Below, one piece after another: positions 42,939 to 51,144 of a stretch of DNA of 64,000 bases. The notes under the pieces are model-generated. The model was not told the DNA's origin. It was given only the letters and a program-made list of their open reading frames with translations, and did no database searches. This DNA comes from DSWT01 sp036845725 (GTDB lineage: Bacteria; Chloroflexota; Anaerolineae; B4-G1; SLSP01): assembly GCA_036845725.1 (NCBI GenBank), contig DAIUDK010000004.1, positions 25,226 through 89,225 on the forward strand. Reading direction: 5' to 3'. The position numbers were made by a program, and so were the translations under genes. The stretch's first letter is position 1. Every line of letters starts with the position of its first letter.

Positions 42939-43931
42939 ATGTCGGGTCATAGTCGTGTTCAGCAAAAGCCAGGATGGATGATTCTTGTAGGGGTCGTTGT
43001 ATCCAGTCTGCTATTGGCGGGCTGCAACACTACCCGGACGAAAAACTACACCATTGGCGTGATTCTTTATGCACCGACTCTGGAATTAACCTGGACAGGC
43101 TTTAAGCAGGGGATGACCGACCTGGGTTACATTGAGGGTGAGAACGTCACCTATATATACTCGGACCCCATCGATAGTATCGACAAACTCGATGGTGTAG
43201 CGCAGGACTTGGTGAAGGCAAAAGTAGATTTAATTCTGGCTATCTCCACACCTGCGGCTCAGGCGGCGAAGCGGGCCACGTCTGACAACAATATACCTGT
43301 GGTCTTCGTCCCCCTGACTGACCCGGTAGGAGCTGGAGTGGTTTCTAGTCTCATTCAGCCAGACGGTAACATAACTGGCATTACCTTCGGTGCGCAAGAG
43401 GCAAGACGGCTAGAATGGTTGACGCGAATAGCCCCGGATGTGAAGGATGTCTATATCATTCATAATCCCGAGGACAGCAGCGCTAGTTTGGCCATGAAAA
43501 CCGTAGCTGCAACAGCTTCCAACCTGGGCATTGAAATCATTGCGCGCGAAGTACGTACTCCTGAGGAAATCAAAGCGGCACTGGCAGATTTCCCTGAAGA
43601 CGCAGATGCTCTTTATTTGCTGCCGGATGTTAATACCGAGGCAAGCCTGCTGGATATTCTCGCGGTCACTAACGCCCGTCGTCTGCCTACGTCGGTGGCC
43701 AACGTCGAACGGGTGGCAGATGGTGCGTTGTTTACCTTTGCCTTTAAACAGGATCGGGCAGGGCGACAGGCGGCTCGTCTGGTCGATCAAATCTTGAACG
43801 GCATACAACCGGCTGATTTGCCGGTGGAGATGACGGAGTTTTCTTTGGCCATCAATCTGAAGACGGCACAGACTATTGGCCTCACGGTGCCGGATGATAT
43901 TCTAAGCCAGGCGGATACGGTTTACCGTTAG
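42939..43931 (+). CDS. ABC-type substrate-binding lipoprotein (TrpX-like family), orphan
   Basis: 330 residues from ATG 42939, with AGGAGGTGG upstream. A signal peptide ends in the lipobox LLLAGC, so C29 would be lipidated and the protein held on the outer face of the membrane. The fold is the ABC_sub_bind family (PF04392): YTIGVILYAPTLELTWTGFK, DLGYIEGENVTY, VDLILAISTPAAQAAKRAT, IPVVFVPLTDPVGAGVVSSL, ending in AINLKTAQTIGLTVPDDILS. Members bind small molecules such as aromatic amino acids or sugars for ABC importers. No permease or ATPase gene is present. The next gene is a Cache-HAMP-GAF receptor, which points to a signalling rather than a transport role. A second such pair starts at 46185. 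Confidence 0.9.
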   Translation: MSGHSRVQQKPGWMILVGVVVSSLLLAGCNTTRTKNYTIGVILYAPTLELTWTGFKQGMTDLGYIEGENVTYIYSDPIDSIDKLDGVAQDLVKAKVDLILAISTPAAQAAKRATSDNNIPVVFVPLTDPVGAGVVSSLIQPDGNITGITFGAQEARRLEWLTRIAPDVKDVYIIHNPEDSSASLAMKTVAATASNLGIEIIAREVRTPEEIKAALADFPEDADALYLLPDVNTEASLLDILAVTNARRLPTSVANVERVADGALFTFAFKQDRAGRQAARLVDQILNGIQPADLPVEMTEFSLAINLKTAQTIGLTVPDDILSQADTVYR

Positions 43932-43941
43932 GCCGTGCTTA

Positions 43942-43968
43942 CGAGGGCTTTGGTGATGTAAGCCTTCG
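43942..43968 (+). promoter_or_regulatory. Intercistronic hairpin after the lipoprotein gene
   Basis: CGAGGGCTT (43942-43950) can pair with AAGCCTTCG (43960-43968) over nine positions with one G-U pair, around a 9-base loop. It begins 10 bases after the lipoprotein stop and has no following T-run. It may protect the 3' end of an upstream mRNA segment or reduce read-through, which would allow more lipoprotein than receptor. This is a structural guess from sequence only. Confidence 0.4.
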
Positions 43969-43999
43969 CGGATTTGGATTATGCAGGAAGGGATACGAT

Positions 44000-46144
44000 A
44001 TGCGGCATAGTATTCGTACACGATTAATCGTCGTTTTCATCGGGTTAGCTGTTGTCCCCCTGTTGGTTGTAGGGGGGGTGTTAGGCTGGCTGAGTTTTAC
44101 GACACTGCAACAGCAGGCGCTTATTCTGCAGCAGGAAGCGGCCACACGTGTTACCAGTCAAGTGACAGCTTTCTTTAAGGAATTGGAAAATGAATTACGT
44201 TTCACGCTTCAGGCGCAGCAGTTGCAGGAGCTAGACCAGGATCGTCAGCAGAGTATTTTGTCGAATTTGCTCGCCTACGAGAGTGCTTTTGATGAGCTTC
44301 ACCTGGTTAACAGTCAGGGACAGGAAGAAGTAAGTGTCTACCGTGTCGGTCTTATGCCCTCTGCTTCGGTGGATCGTTCACGGGCCGATGAGTTTGTTAT
44401 TCCCAAAGACACCGGTCAAATTTACTATGGCCCGGTTCGTTATGACCAAACCACCGGTGAACCGCTCATGACGATTGCCATCCCTATCGTCAATTTGCGC
44501 ACCAATCTGGTAGACGGTGTGCTCATTGCTGCTACCCGCATCAAGACGATCTGGGACCTGATCTCTGGCATCCGGGTAAGCCCGGGACAAAACGTTTACA
44601 TTGTGTCCGCCGAGGGGCAAGTGGTGGCCCACCGTAGTCCCTCTGTCGTCTTACGTGGCTCCACTTTTGCCGTGCCTAAGCAGCATGGTATCCATACTGG
44701 ACTCAGTGGCGAGCAGGTTGTCTTGGCTTTTGACACACTGGCCCTGGGGCAGCAACAGTTCAGCATCGTCGCCGAGCAAACTGTCGGGGAGGCGTTAGCG
44801 TTGGCCATCAATACGATCCTGATTAGCGGGGGACTTATGATCGTTACGCTGGCATTTGCTGTGGCGATAGGGCTGATAGTCGTGCGACAGATCGTTCGCC
44901 CGATTCAAACGATGGCGGCAACATCTCGGGCGATTAGCGCCGGTGATTTGTCGCAACAGGTCCAAATTGAGCGTCAAGATGAGCTAGGTGTTTTGGCCAA
45001 TGCCTTCAATAGCATGACGACGCAGTTGCAGACGCTGATTGGCGGGTTGGAGCAGCGCGTAGCGGAACGTACGGATGAGTTGGAAGCCAGGTCGCGCTAT
45101 TTGCAGGCTACAACAGACGTTGGTCGGGCGACCAGTTCAATCCTAGAGACAGATCAACTCATCCAGCAAACCGTTGAGTTGATCAATGATCGCTTTGACC
45201 TCTACTATGTCGGCCTGTTTTTGGTAGACGAAGTCGGTGAATGGGCTTTGTTGCGCGCCGGTACTGGTGAGGCCGGACAAAAGATGCTGGCTCGCGGGCA
45301 CAAGTTACACATCGATGGTGCCTCGATGATCGGCTGGAGTATTACCAATGCGCAACCGCGCATTGCCCAGATTGCTGAACAAGATGCCGTGCGGCTGGCG
45401 ACGGTGGAATTGCCTGATACGCGTTCGGAGGCGGCCTTGCCCTTGCGTACGCGCGGTAAGGTCATCGGCGCACTGACGGTGCAAAGTGATCGTCCGGGTG
45501 TTTTCGATGAGGCCGCCATTGCCGTGCTGCAAATCATGGCTGATCAAGTGGCCAACGCGATAGAAAATGCTCGTCTGTTTGTAGAGTCCCAAACGGCTTT
45601 GGAAACTGCCCGTCAGGCCTATGGTGATCTTTCCCGCCACGGCTGGGCGGATATGCTGCGGGCAGGGCGTGAATTGGGGTACCGTTTTGCCGGTTCGGGC
45701 ATCACTCGCGTAGAAGGCGAGTGGAAGCCGGAAATGCTCGAGGCAGTGCAGGCCGGGCAAAGTGTAATCGGTAACGATACCGCGCAACCAACGTTGGCCA
45801 TCCCCCTCAAAGTGCGCGACCAGATCGTCGGTGTATTGGATTTGCAGCGTGCTACTCCTGACCGTCCCTGGACGGACGACGATCAGGCATTGCTCGAGAC
45901 ACTGACCGAGCAGTTAGGAGTGGCTTTGGAAAGCGCGCGGCTGTATCAGGACACACAGCAACGCGCCCTGCGCGAAAGAATGATTGGTGAAGTGACCAGC
46001 CGCATCCGGGAAACGCTGAATATGCAGACCATGCTGCGTACTGCAGCAGAGCAGATGCGCCAGGCATTGGATTTGGATGATTTGGTGGTGCGGCTGGCAA
46101 GCCCGGACCCCATCGAGACAGATGTGGGTTCCGGCGAGCTATAG
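44000..46144 (+). CDS. Cache-HAMP-GAF membrane sensor paired with a binding lipoprotein
   Basis: 714 residues. The first helix (about 9-32) leads into an ectodomain (34-270) of Cache type with ELHLVNSQGQEEVSVYRVG, GQIYYGPVRYDQTTGEPLMT and NVYIVSAEGQVVAHRS. The second helix (271-295) is followed by HAMP (297-349), the linker LEQRVAERTDELEARSRYLQ, a canonical GAF (370-535), a half-GAF (AIPLKVRDQIVGVLDLQRA) and the tail (LRERMIGEVTSRIRETLNMQ). It lies 68 bases after an orphan substrate-binding lipoprotein, the same order as the next two genes. The ectodomain is therefore a candidate docking site for the lipoprotein. Confidence 0.89.
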   Translation: MRHSIRTRLIVVFIGLAVVPLLVVGGVLGWLSFTTLQQQALILQQEAATRVTSQVTAFFKELENELRFTLQAQQLQELDQDRQQSILSNLLAYESAFDELHLVNSQGQEEVSVYRVGLMPSASVDRSRADEFVIPKDTGQIYYGPVRYDQTTGEPLMTIAIPIVNLRTNLVDGVLIAATRIKTIWDLISGIRVSPGQNVYIVSAEGQVVAHRSPSVVLRGSTFAVPKQHGIHTGLSGEQVVLAFDTLALGQQQFSIVAEQTVGEALALAINTILISGGLMIVTLAFAVAIGLIVVRQIVRPIQTMAATSRAISAGDLSQQVQIERQDELGVLANAFNSMTTQLQTLIGGLEQRVAERTDELEARSRYLQATTDVGRATSSILETDQLIQQTVELINDRFDLYYVGLFLVDEVGEWALLRAGTGEAGQKMLARGHKLHIDGASMIGWSITNAQPRIAQIAEQDAVRLATVELPDTRSEAALPLRTRGKVIGALTVQSDRPGVFDEAAIAVLQIMADQVANAIENARLFVESQTALETARQAYGDLSRHGWADMLRAGRELGYRFAGSGITRVEGEWKPEMLEAVQAGQSVIGNDTAQPTLAIPLKVRDQIVGVLDLQRATPDRPWTDDDQALLETLTEQLGVALESARLYQDTQQRALRERMIGEVTSRIRETLNMQTMLRTAAEQMRQALDLDDLVVRLASPDPIETDVGSGEL

Positions 46145-46184
46145 ATATGGTTATGTTCCTGTATCGTGAGAGGAGAAAACAGAG

Positions 46185-47204
46185 ATGATGAAATATCGAC
46201 AGTCCGATCACAGAATTCGGGCGGGGCGACTTGCGATGGGCACTCTGCTTGTACTGGTTTTGCTGTTAAGCGGTTGTAACAGTAAGCAACCCAAGGTGTA
46301 CCGGGTAGGGATCCTGTCTGGCATGAGCTTCGCCGCTGAGGTCACCACCGGTTTTAAGGACGCCATGGCTGAATTGGGCTATATCGAGGGGGATAACATC
46401 GTCTATGATCTACAAGAGACCGAATTCGATATGGCCGTTTATCAAACCATTCTGAACAAGTTTATTGCCGACAAAGTTGACCTGATCTTGGTCTTTCCGA
46501 CCGAAGCCGCCCTTGAAGCCAAGATCGCTGCGCAGGACAGCGGTATCCCGGTTCTTTTCAGCTATGTGACGATCGAGGGTATGGACGTGGTTGACAGCGT
46601 GCGTGAGCCTGGTGGCAATATCACGGGAGTGCGCTATCCAGCGCCCGACATTGCGCTCAAGCGCTTTGAAATTATGCGCGCGATCGCGCCGGAGGCAAGG
46701 CGCTTCTGGATTCCCTACCAGCGCGGTTACCCCAACGTCGCCGACCAGGTTGATGCCTTGCGCGCGGTTATTGCGAACGAAGACATCACCTTGATCGAGT
46801 TCCCTGCCGATACTCCAGCCGAAATCGAAACGGAACTGCGCGCGCGGGAGCAGCAAGAGGATATAGGTATCGATGCGATGCTGTTCCTCTCGGAGCCGCT
46901 TGCTGTGACACCGGAATTCTTTATCGTGTTTGCCAAGTTCGCTTACGAACACCAGATTCCCATCGGCGGTCCGCCACTGCAAGTTGGGGACTATGCTACG
47001 CTTTTCGGTGTGGTCTCGAGTCCCTACGAATCGGGCCGTTTGGCAGCGCCCATGGCCGATAAGATTTTCAATGGTATCGCTGCGGGCACTATTCCGGTGG
47101 TCTCTCCGGAACATTTCATCCAAATCAACTATAAAGTGGTGCTCTCGATGGGCCTGACGGTCCCCGAGAGTCTGTTAGCGCAGGCAGATGAGATCATCCG
47201 CTGA
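46185..47204 (+). CDS. ABC-type substrate-binding lipoprotein (TrpX-like family), second orphan copy
   Basis: 339 residues. AGGAG lies 9 bases before ATG 46185, and a second ATG follows at once. Signal peptide with lipobox LLLSGC gives lipidated C31. The fold matches the lipoprotein starting at 42939: YRVGILSGMSFAAEVTTGFK, ELGYIEGDNIVYD, KVDLILVFPTEAALEAK, ending INYKVVLSMGLTVPESLLAQ. The middle differs considerably (RRFWIPYQRGYPNVADQ; EFFIVFAKFAYEHQIPIGGP), so a different ligand is likely. No ABC permease or ATPase gene follows. It precedes by 26 bases a receptor with a Cache-type ectodomain. Confidence 0.9.
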   Translation: MMKYRQSDHRIRAGRLAMGTLLVLVLLLSGCNSKQPKVYRVGILSGMSFAAEVTTGFKDAMAELGYIEGDNIVYDLQETEFDMAVYQTILNKFIADKVDLILVFPTEAALEAKIAAQDSGIPVLFSYVTIEGMDVVDSVREPGGNITGVRYPAPDIALKRFEIMRAIAPEARRFWIPYQRGYPNVADQVDALRAVIANEDITLIEFPADTPAEIETELRAREQQEDIGIDAMLFLSEPLAVTPEFFIVFAKFAYEHQIPIGGPPLQVGDYATLFGVVSSPYESGRLAAPMADKIFNGIAAGTIPVVSPEHFIQINYKVVLSMGLTVPESLLAQADEIIR

Positions 47205-47230
47205 CCGTTGCGTCATCGCGAGGTGAAACG

Positions 47231-49402
47231 ATGTTTATACAAAACACAAAGCCGAACGAGCAGGGGGCTAAGACTTCACGAAGTCTGGCGGCAACGTTGA
47301 TTACTGCATTTGTGGTGCTGACTTTGGCTGCCCTGCTCGTGGCCTATCTCGCGCAGTTGGTCCTGGTCGCCAACCTGGGACGACAGGTGCTGATTAGCGA
47401 GCAGCAGCTTGTCGCTCAGAATGCCGCCAGCACGGTCTCTGACTTCATCCAAATCCGGTTCGATGTGTTGGAGACGGCAGCCAGACTGAGCGATTTCACT
47501 GTTACTGCTCAGGAACAAGAGAAAATCCTGGGAAACCTGATGGGGCTGCAACCGGCTTTTCGTCAATTAGCATTTATGGATAAACAGGGACAGGAACAAA
47601 CCCGTGTTTCGCGCCTTTCGCAAAGTATGTCGGAGAACCCGCTTGAACAAGTCGAAAGCGACTGGCTTGAGCGGGTCAGGCAGGGCAATCGCTACGTCAG
47701 TCCGGTCTACGTGGACCTGGCAACCAGCGAGCCGCTGGTGATCATGGCTGTTCCGGTGCAGGACCTGTTTGGCGATTTTCAGGGCGTGTTGCTGTCCGAA
47801 GTGAACCTCAAATTTATGTGGGATTTGGTGGGGGGGCTGAAGGTTGGCGAGGCGGGTCTGGCCTATGTGGTGGACCGGCAGGGCAACCTGTTGGCCTTGA
47901 GCGACATTTCGCGCGTCTTGCGTGGCGAGAACGTCGGAAATCTGGAGTTGGTGGCAGAGTTTATGAGTGGTCCGGCGGTAGCCAGTGAAACAGGCACGGG
48001 GACATTCCAGGGGATCAAGGCCACTAATATGGTGGGTGCCTATGTAACTCTGGGAGAGCCGGACTGGGCCGTGTTTACCGAGATGCCGATCTCCGAGGGC
48101 ATGCGCCCACTCATTCAGAGTACGATCATCTCAGGTGTTGTGGTCGTGCTTGTAGCTGCTATTACCATTCTGGTGGCCATCGTTTTGTCCCGCCGTCTGG
48201 CAATACCTGTGCTCGATCTGACTGCGACCGTTAGCCGTATTGCTGAGGGTGACCTGGACTTGCAGGCCGCTTTGCAAGGTCCAACTGAGATCGTTGGTCT
48301 GGCTGCAGCGTTCAACAGCATGACCGTCCAGTTGCGCGAGATACTCGCTGGCCTGGAACGGCGGGTGGCTGAACGCACGCGCGGGTTGATGACGGCGGCC
48401 GAGGTGTCCAGGACGACCACTGCCGTGCTCGACCTCAACGAATTGCTACCGCAGGTGGTCGAGTTGATGAGTGAACGGTTCGACCTGTATTATGTAGGCT
48501 TGTTCCTGGTCGATGAGTTGGGCAAACATGCTGTTTTGCGTGCCGGTTCGGGCCCGGCCGGCGCGCAAATGCTGGCTCAAGGCTGGCGGCTGGAGGTAGG
48601 CAGTGATTCGATGATCGGCCGCTGTGTGGCCACCGGGCGGCCTGACATTCAACTGGATGTAGGCGAGGCGGCAGTGCACTTTAGCAACCCTTATCTACCC
48701 CGTACGCGTTCTGAACTGGCGCTGCCGTTGCGCGCGGGCGGGCAGATTTTGGGCGCAATGACTGTGCAAAGCGAACAAGAGGCATTCTTTGCCGATGAAG
48801 ACATCACCGTACTGCAAACTGTGGCCGACCAAGTTGCCAATTCCGTACGCAACGCTCGTTTGTTCCAGCAACTCGAAGACAGTCTGCTGGCTCAGCAGCA
48901 CGCCTATGGCGAACTGACTCGAGAAGCGTGGAAAAACTTGCTCCTGACACAGTCGGACTGGGGTTTTTTGAGTGATCGACAAACGACCAAACCTGCTGGC
49001 GATATGTGGCGTCCCGAAATGCACACCGCACTGCGTACCGGTGAGACGGCGACTGGAGAAACCGGGAACACGCTGGCGATTCCCCTCCACGTGCGTGACC
49101 AGGTGATCGGGGTGGTGGACGGGCGCAAACCCGATGGCAGTGCGTGGACCGACGATGAGATAGATTTGTTATCGGCGTTGACCGATCAGTTGAACGTGGC
49201 GTTGGAAAGCGCGCGCCTTTATCTGGATACACAGCGCCATGCTGCGCAGGAGCAACTGATCGGCGAGGTCACTTCACGCATCCGTGAGTCACTCGACATT
49301 GAAACGGTGCTCAAGACAACAGCGAGCGAGATTCGCCAGGCGCTCGATCTGGATACTCTGGTGATCCGTCTGGTAGCGCCAGAGGTGGATGATGTTTCCT
49401 GA
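47231..49402 (+). CDS. Cache-HAMP-GAF membrane sensor paired with the second lipoprotein
   Basis: 723 residues. The first helix (about 19-47) and second helix (297-319) flank an ectodomain with QLAFMDKQGQEQTRVSRLSQ, GNRYVSPVYVDLATSEPLVI and LAYVVDRQGNLLALSD, similar in plan to the receptor starting at 44000. HAMP (320-373) is followed by a shortened linker (LERRVAERTRGLMTAAEV) that lacks the usual RSRYLQA part, then a canonical GAF, a half-GAF (AIPLHVRDQVIGVVDGRKPD) and the tail (AQEQLIGEVTSRIRESLDIE). Together with the gene before it, it repeats the lipoprotein-receptor unit of 42939-46144, so the pair probably arose by duplication of a two-gene block. Confidence 0.89.
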   Translation: MFIQNTKPNEQGAKTSRSLAATLITAFVVLTLAALLVAYLAQLVLVANLGRQVLISEQQLVAQNAASTVSDFIQIRFDVLETAARLSDFTVTAQEQEKILGNLMGLQPAFRQLAFMDKQGQEQTRVSRLSQSMSENPLEQVESDWLERVRQGNRYVSPVYVDLATSEPLVIMAVPVQDLFGDFQGVLLSEVNLKFMWDLVGGLKVGEAGLAYVVDRQGNLLALSDISRVLRGENVGNLELVAEFMSGPAVASETGTGTFQGIKATNMVGAYVTLGEPDWAVFTEMPISEGMRPLIQSTIISGVVVVLVAAITILVAIVLSRRLAIPVLDLTATVSRIAEGDLDLQAALQGPTEIVGLAAAFNSMTVQLREILAGLERRVAERTRGLMTAAEVSRTTTAVLDLNELLPQVVELMSERFDLYYVGLFLVDELGKHAVLRAGSGPAGAQMLAQGWRLEVGSDSMIGRCVATGRPDIQLDVGEAAVHFSNPYLPRTRSELALPLRAGGQILGAMTVQSEQEAFFADEDITVLQTVADQVANSVRNARLFQQLEDSLLAQQHAYGELTREAWKNLLLTQSDWGFLSDRQTTKPAGDMWRPEMHTALRTGETATGETGNTLAIPLHVRDQVIGVVDGRKPDGSAWTDDEIDLLSALTDQLNVALESARLYLDTQRHAAQEQLIGEVTSRIRESLDIETVLKTTASEIRQALDLDTLVIRLVAPEVDDVS

Positions 49403-49425
49403 CCGGTGTGAGAAAGGATGTGACA

Positions 49426-51144
49426 ATGTGGAATAAGATCAAGCAATTGCTCAAGCCGCCGGTTTTTGTCGAGGATGAAGAAAAGACGCGGTCGGCGGCC
49501 CTGCTCAATGCGATTCTATGGATTTTCATTGCTGTTTGCATTGTTGCGGCTTTCATCTTCCTCTTTTTGCCTAATAAATGGGTGTCTTTACCCATTGTAA
49601 CCGTATTTATCCTGGTCAATCTCGGCTTGGTGCGGTTGGTGTGGCAGGGTAAGGTATCTACCGCCAGTTGGTTGTTTCTGGCTGGTTTTTGGCTTTTGAT
49701 GACGACTGTATGTTTCTTCCTGGGCGGTACGTATTCGGCGACTTATTGGAGTTTTGTCGTCGTTGTTGTTGTCGCTGGTCTGCTGCTTGGTGAGACAGGC
49801 GGCTTCGCCTTAGCCGGGTTAAGTGTTTTGGCTACATTCGGGATCGCTGTGGCTCAAACCGCCGATCTATTGCCTGGGGGGATCGGAGTTAGAGCACCCC
49901 TGGAACAATGGGGCCCCATGAGTTTGTTTGTGATGGCTACAGCGGGATTGCTTAGCCTGGCCTCCCGCAGCCTGAAGGAAGCTCTCCGGCGTGCCTATGC
50001 TTATGCAGCCGAACTAGAAAAAGAACGGGCCGGGTTGGGCGTTACCGTAGAGGAACGCACCCGCGACCTGAGCCGTCGCGCGCGTTACCTTGAGCTTAAC
50101 GCGACTATTGCACGTGAGGCCACATCCGAACTGGAATTGGATGCTCTGATGAATAATGTCGTCAATTCGATCAGCCGGCAATTCGGTTTCTATCACGCCG
50201 CATTGTACCTGCTGGATGCCGCCGCTGAATGGGCCGAGCTTAAAGCGGCTTCCAGCGAGGGGGGGCGGCGGATGCTGGCGCGCGCCCATCGCCTACGTGT
50301 GGGACAGGAGGGTATGGTCGGTTACGTTGCCCGGCGCGGTGAATCGCGTATTGCTCTGGATACGGGCCGCGACGCCATCTTTTTCGATAATCCTGATTTG
50401 CCTCTGACTCGATCGGAGGCGACGTTGCCGTTACGCGTCCGCGGACGGATCATTGGTGTGTTGGACGTGCAAAGTACCGAACCGGAAGCAATCACCCCGG
50501 AAGATACAGCCGTCTTGCAAACGCTGGCAGATCAGATTGCCACGGCGATCAATAATGCGCTCATGTTCCAGCAGTTTGAAGTAAGTATGGAGGTCGAGCG
50601 CCGTAGCTTTGACGGGGTGACTGCGCAAGCATGGTCCAATTTGCTCTCTACACAGACTGGCCTGGGGTTTGTGAGCAATCGCCAAACTGTTATGCCGGTC
50701 GGGGATACATGGACACCACAAATGCAAACAGTCCTCACCCAGGGGCAGATCGCCGTGGATGCCGACAACGCAGCACTCGCTATTCCGATCAAAGTGCGCG
50801 ATCGCATTATCGGAGTCATTGACGGGCGCAAGCCCGATGGCAGTGGCCGGTGGACGCAGGACGAGATTGCCCTGGTACAAGAATTGGCCGAACAATCAGC
50901 GTTGGCGTTGGAAAGCGCGCGTCTGTATCAGGATACCCAGCGCCGGGCGGCTCGCGAACGTTTGGTCAGCGAAGTCACCGGTCGCATTCGTGAAACGCTG
51001 GATGTCGAGACTGTGCTCAAGATAGCTGTCGACGAGATCCGCCAGGCACTGCAACTGGAACGTCTGGTTGTGCGCCTGGGTGCTCCAGGTGACGATGCCG
51101 TTCAGCCCATCGAGAAAGGATATGAAGATGTGGAACAGGATTAG
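49426..51144 (+). CDS. Six-helix membrane GAF sensor, subtype B
   Basis: 572 residues from ATG 49426 (AAAGGA upstream), within an open frame that begins at 49408. The lead IKQLLKPPVFVEDEEKTRSA is followed by about six helices (25-190), with YWSFVVVVVVAGLLLGETGG in place of the usual GRRAGL loop. A coil (VTVEERTRDLSRRARYLEL), a canonical GAF (GFYHAALYLLDAAAEWAELK, GGRRMLARAHRLRVGQEGMV), the linker SFDGVTAQAWSNLL, a half-GAF (AIPIKVRDRIIGVIDGRKPD) and the tail (ARERLVSEVTGRIRETLDVE) follow. It overlaps the next gene, which has the same subtype, by 17 bases. Confidence 0.86.
   Translation: MWNKIKQLLKPPVFVEDEEKTRSAALLNAILWIFIAVCIVAAFIFLFLPNKWVSLPIVTVFILVNLGLVRLVWQGKVSTASWLFLAGFWLLMTTVCFFLGGTYSATYWSFVVVVVVAGLLLGETGGFALAGLSVLATFGIAVAQTADLLPGGIGVRAPLEQWGPMSLFVMATAGLLSLASRSLKEALRRAYAYAAELEKERAGLGVTVEERTRDLSRRARYLELNATIAREATSELELDALMNNVVNSISRQFGFYHAALYLLDAAAEWAELKAASSEGGRRMLARAHRLRVGQEGMVGYVARRGESRIALDTGRDAIFFDNPDLPLTRSEATLPLRVRGRIIGVLDVQSTEPEAITPEDTAVLQTLADQIATAINNALMFQQFEVSMEVERRSFDGVTAQAWSNLLSTQTGLGFVSNRQTVMPVGDTWTPQMQTVLTQGQIAVDADNAALAIPIKVRDRIIGVIDGRKPDGSGRWTQDEIALVQELAEQSALALESARLYQDTQRRAARERLVSEVTGRIRETLDVETVLKIAVDEIRQALQLERLVVRLGAPGDDAVQPIEKGYEDVEQD

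Noticed and set aside
42939..47204. An ABC transporter operon based on the two substrate-binding lipoproteins
   Set aside because: No permease or ATPase gene is present. The genes after each lipoprotein are membrane receptors with HAMP and GAF domains.
42939..49402. A mobile element or integration border around the duplicated lipoprotein-receptor pairs
   Set aside because: No transposase, integrase, terminal inverted repeats or target duplications were seen, and the two pairs have diverged too far for a recent transposition.
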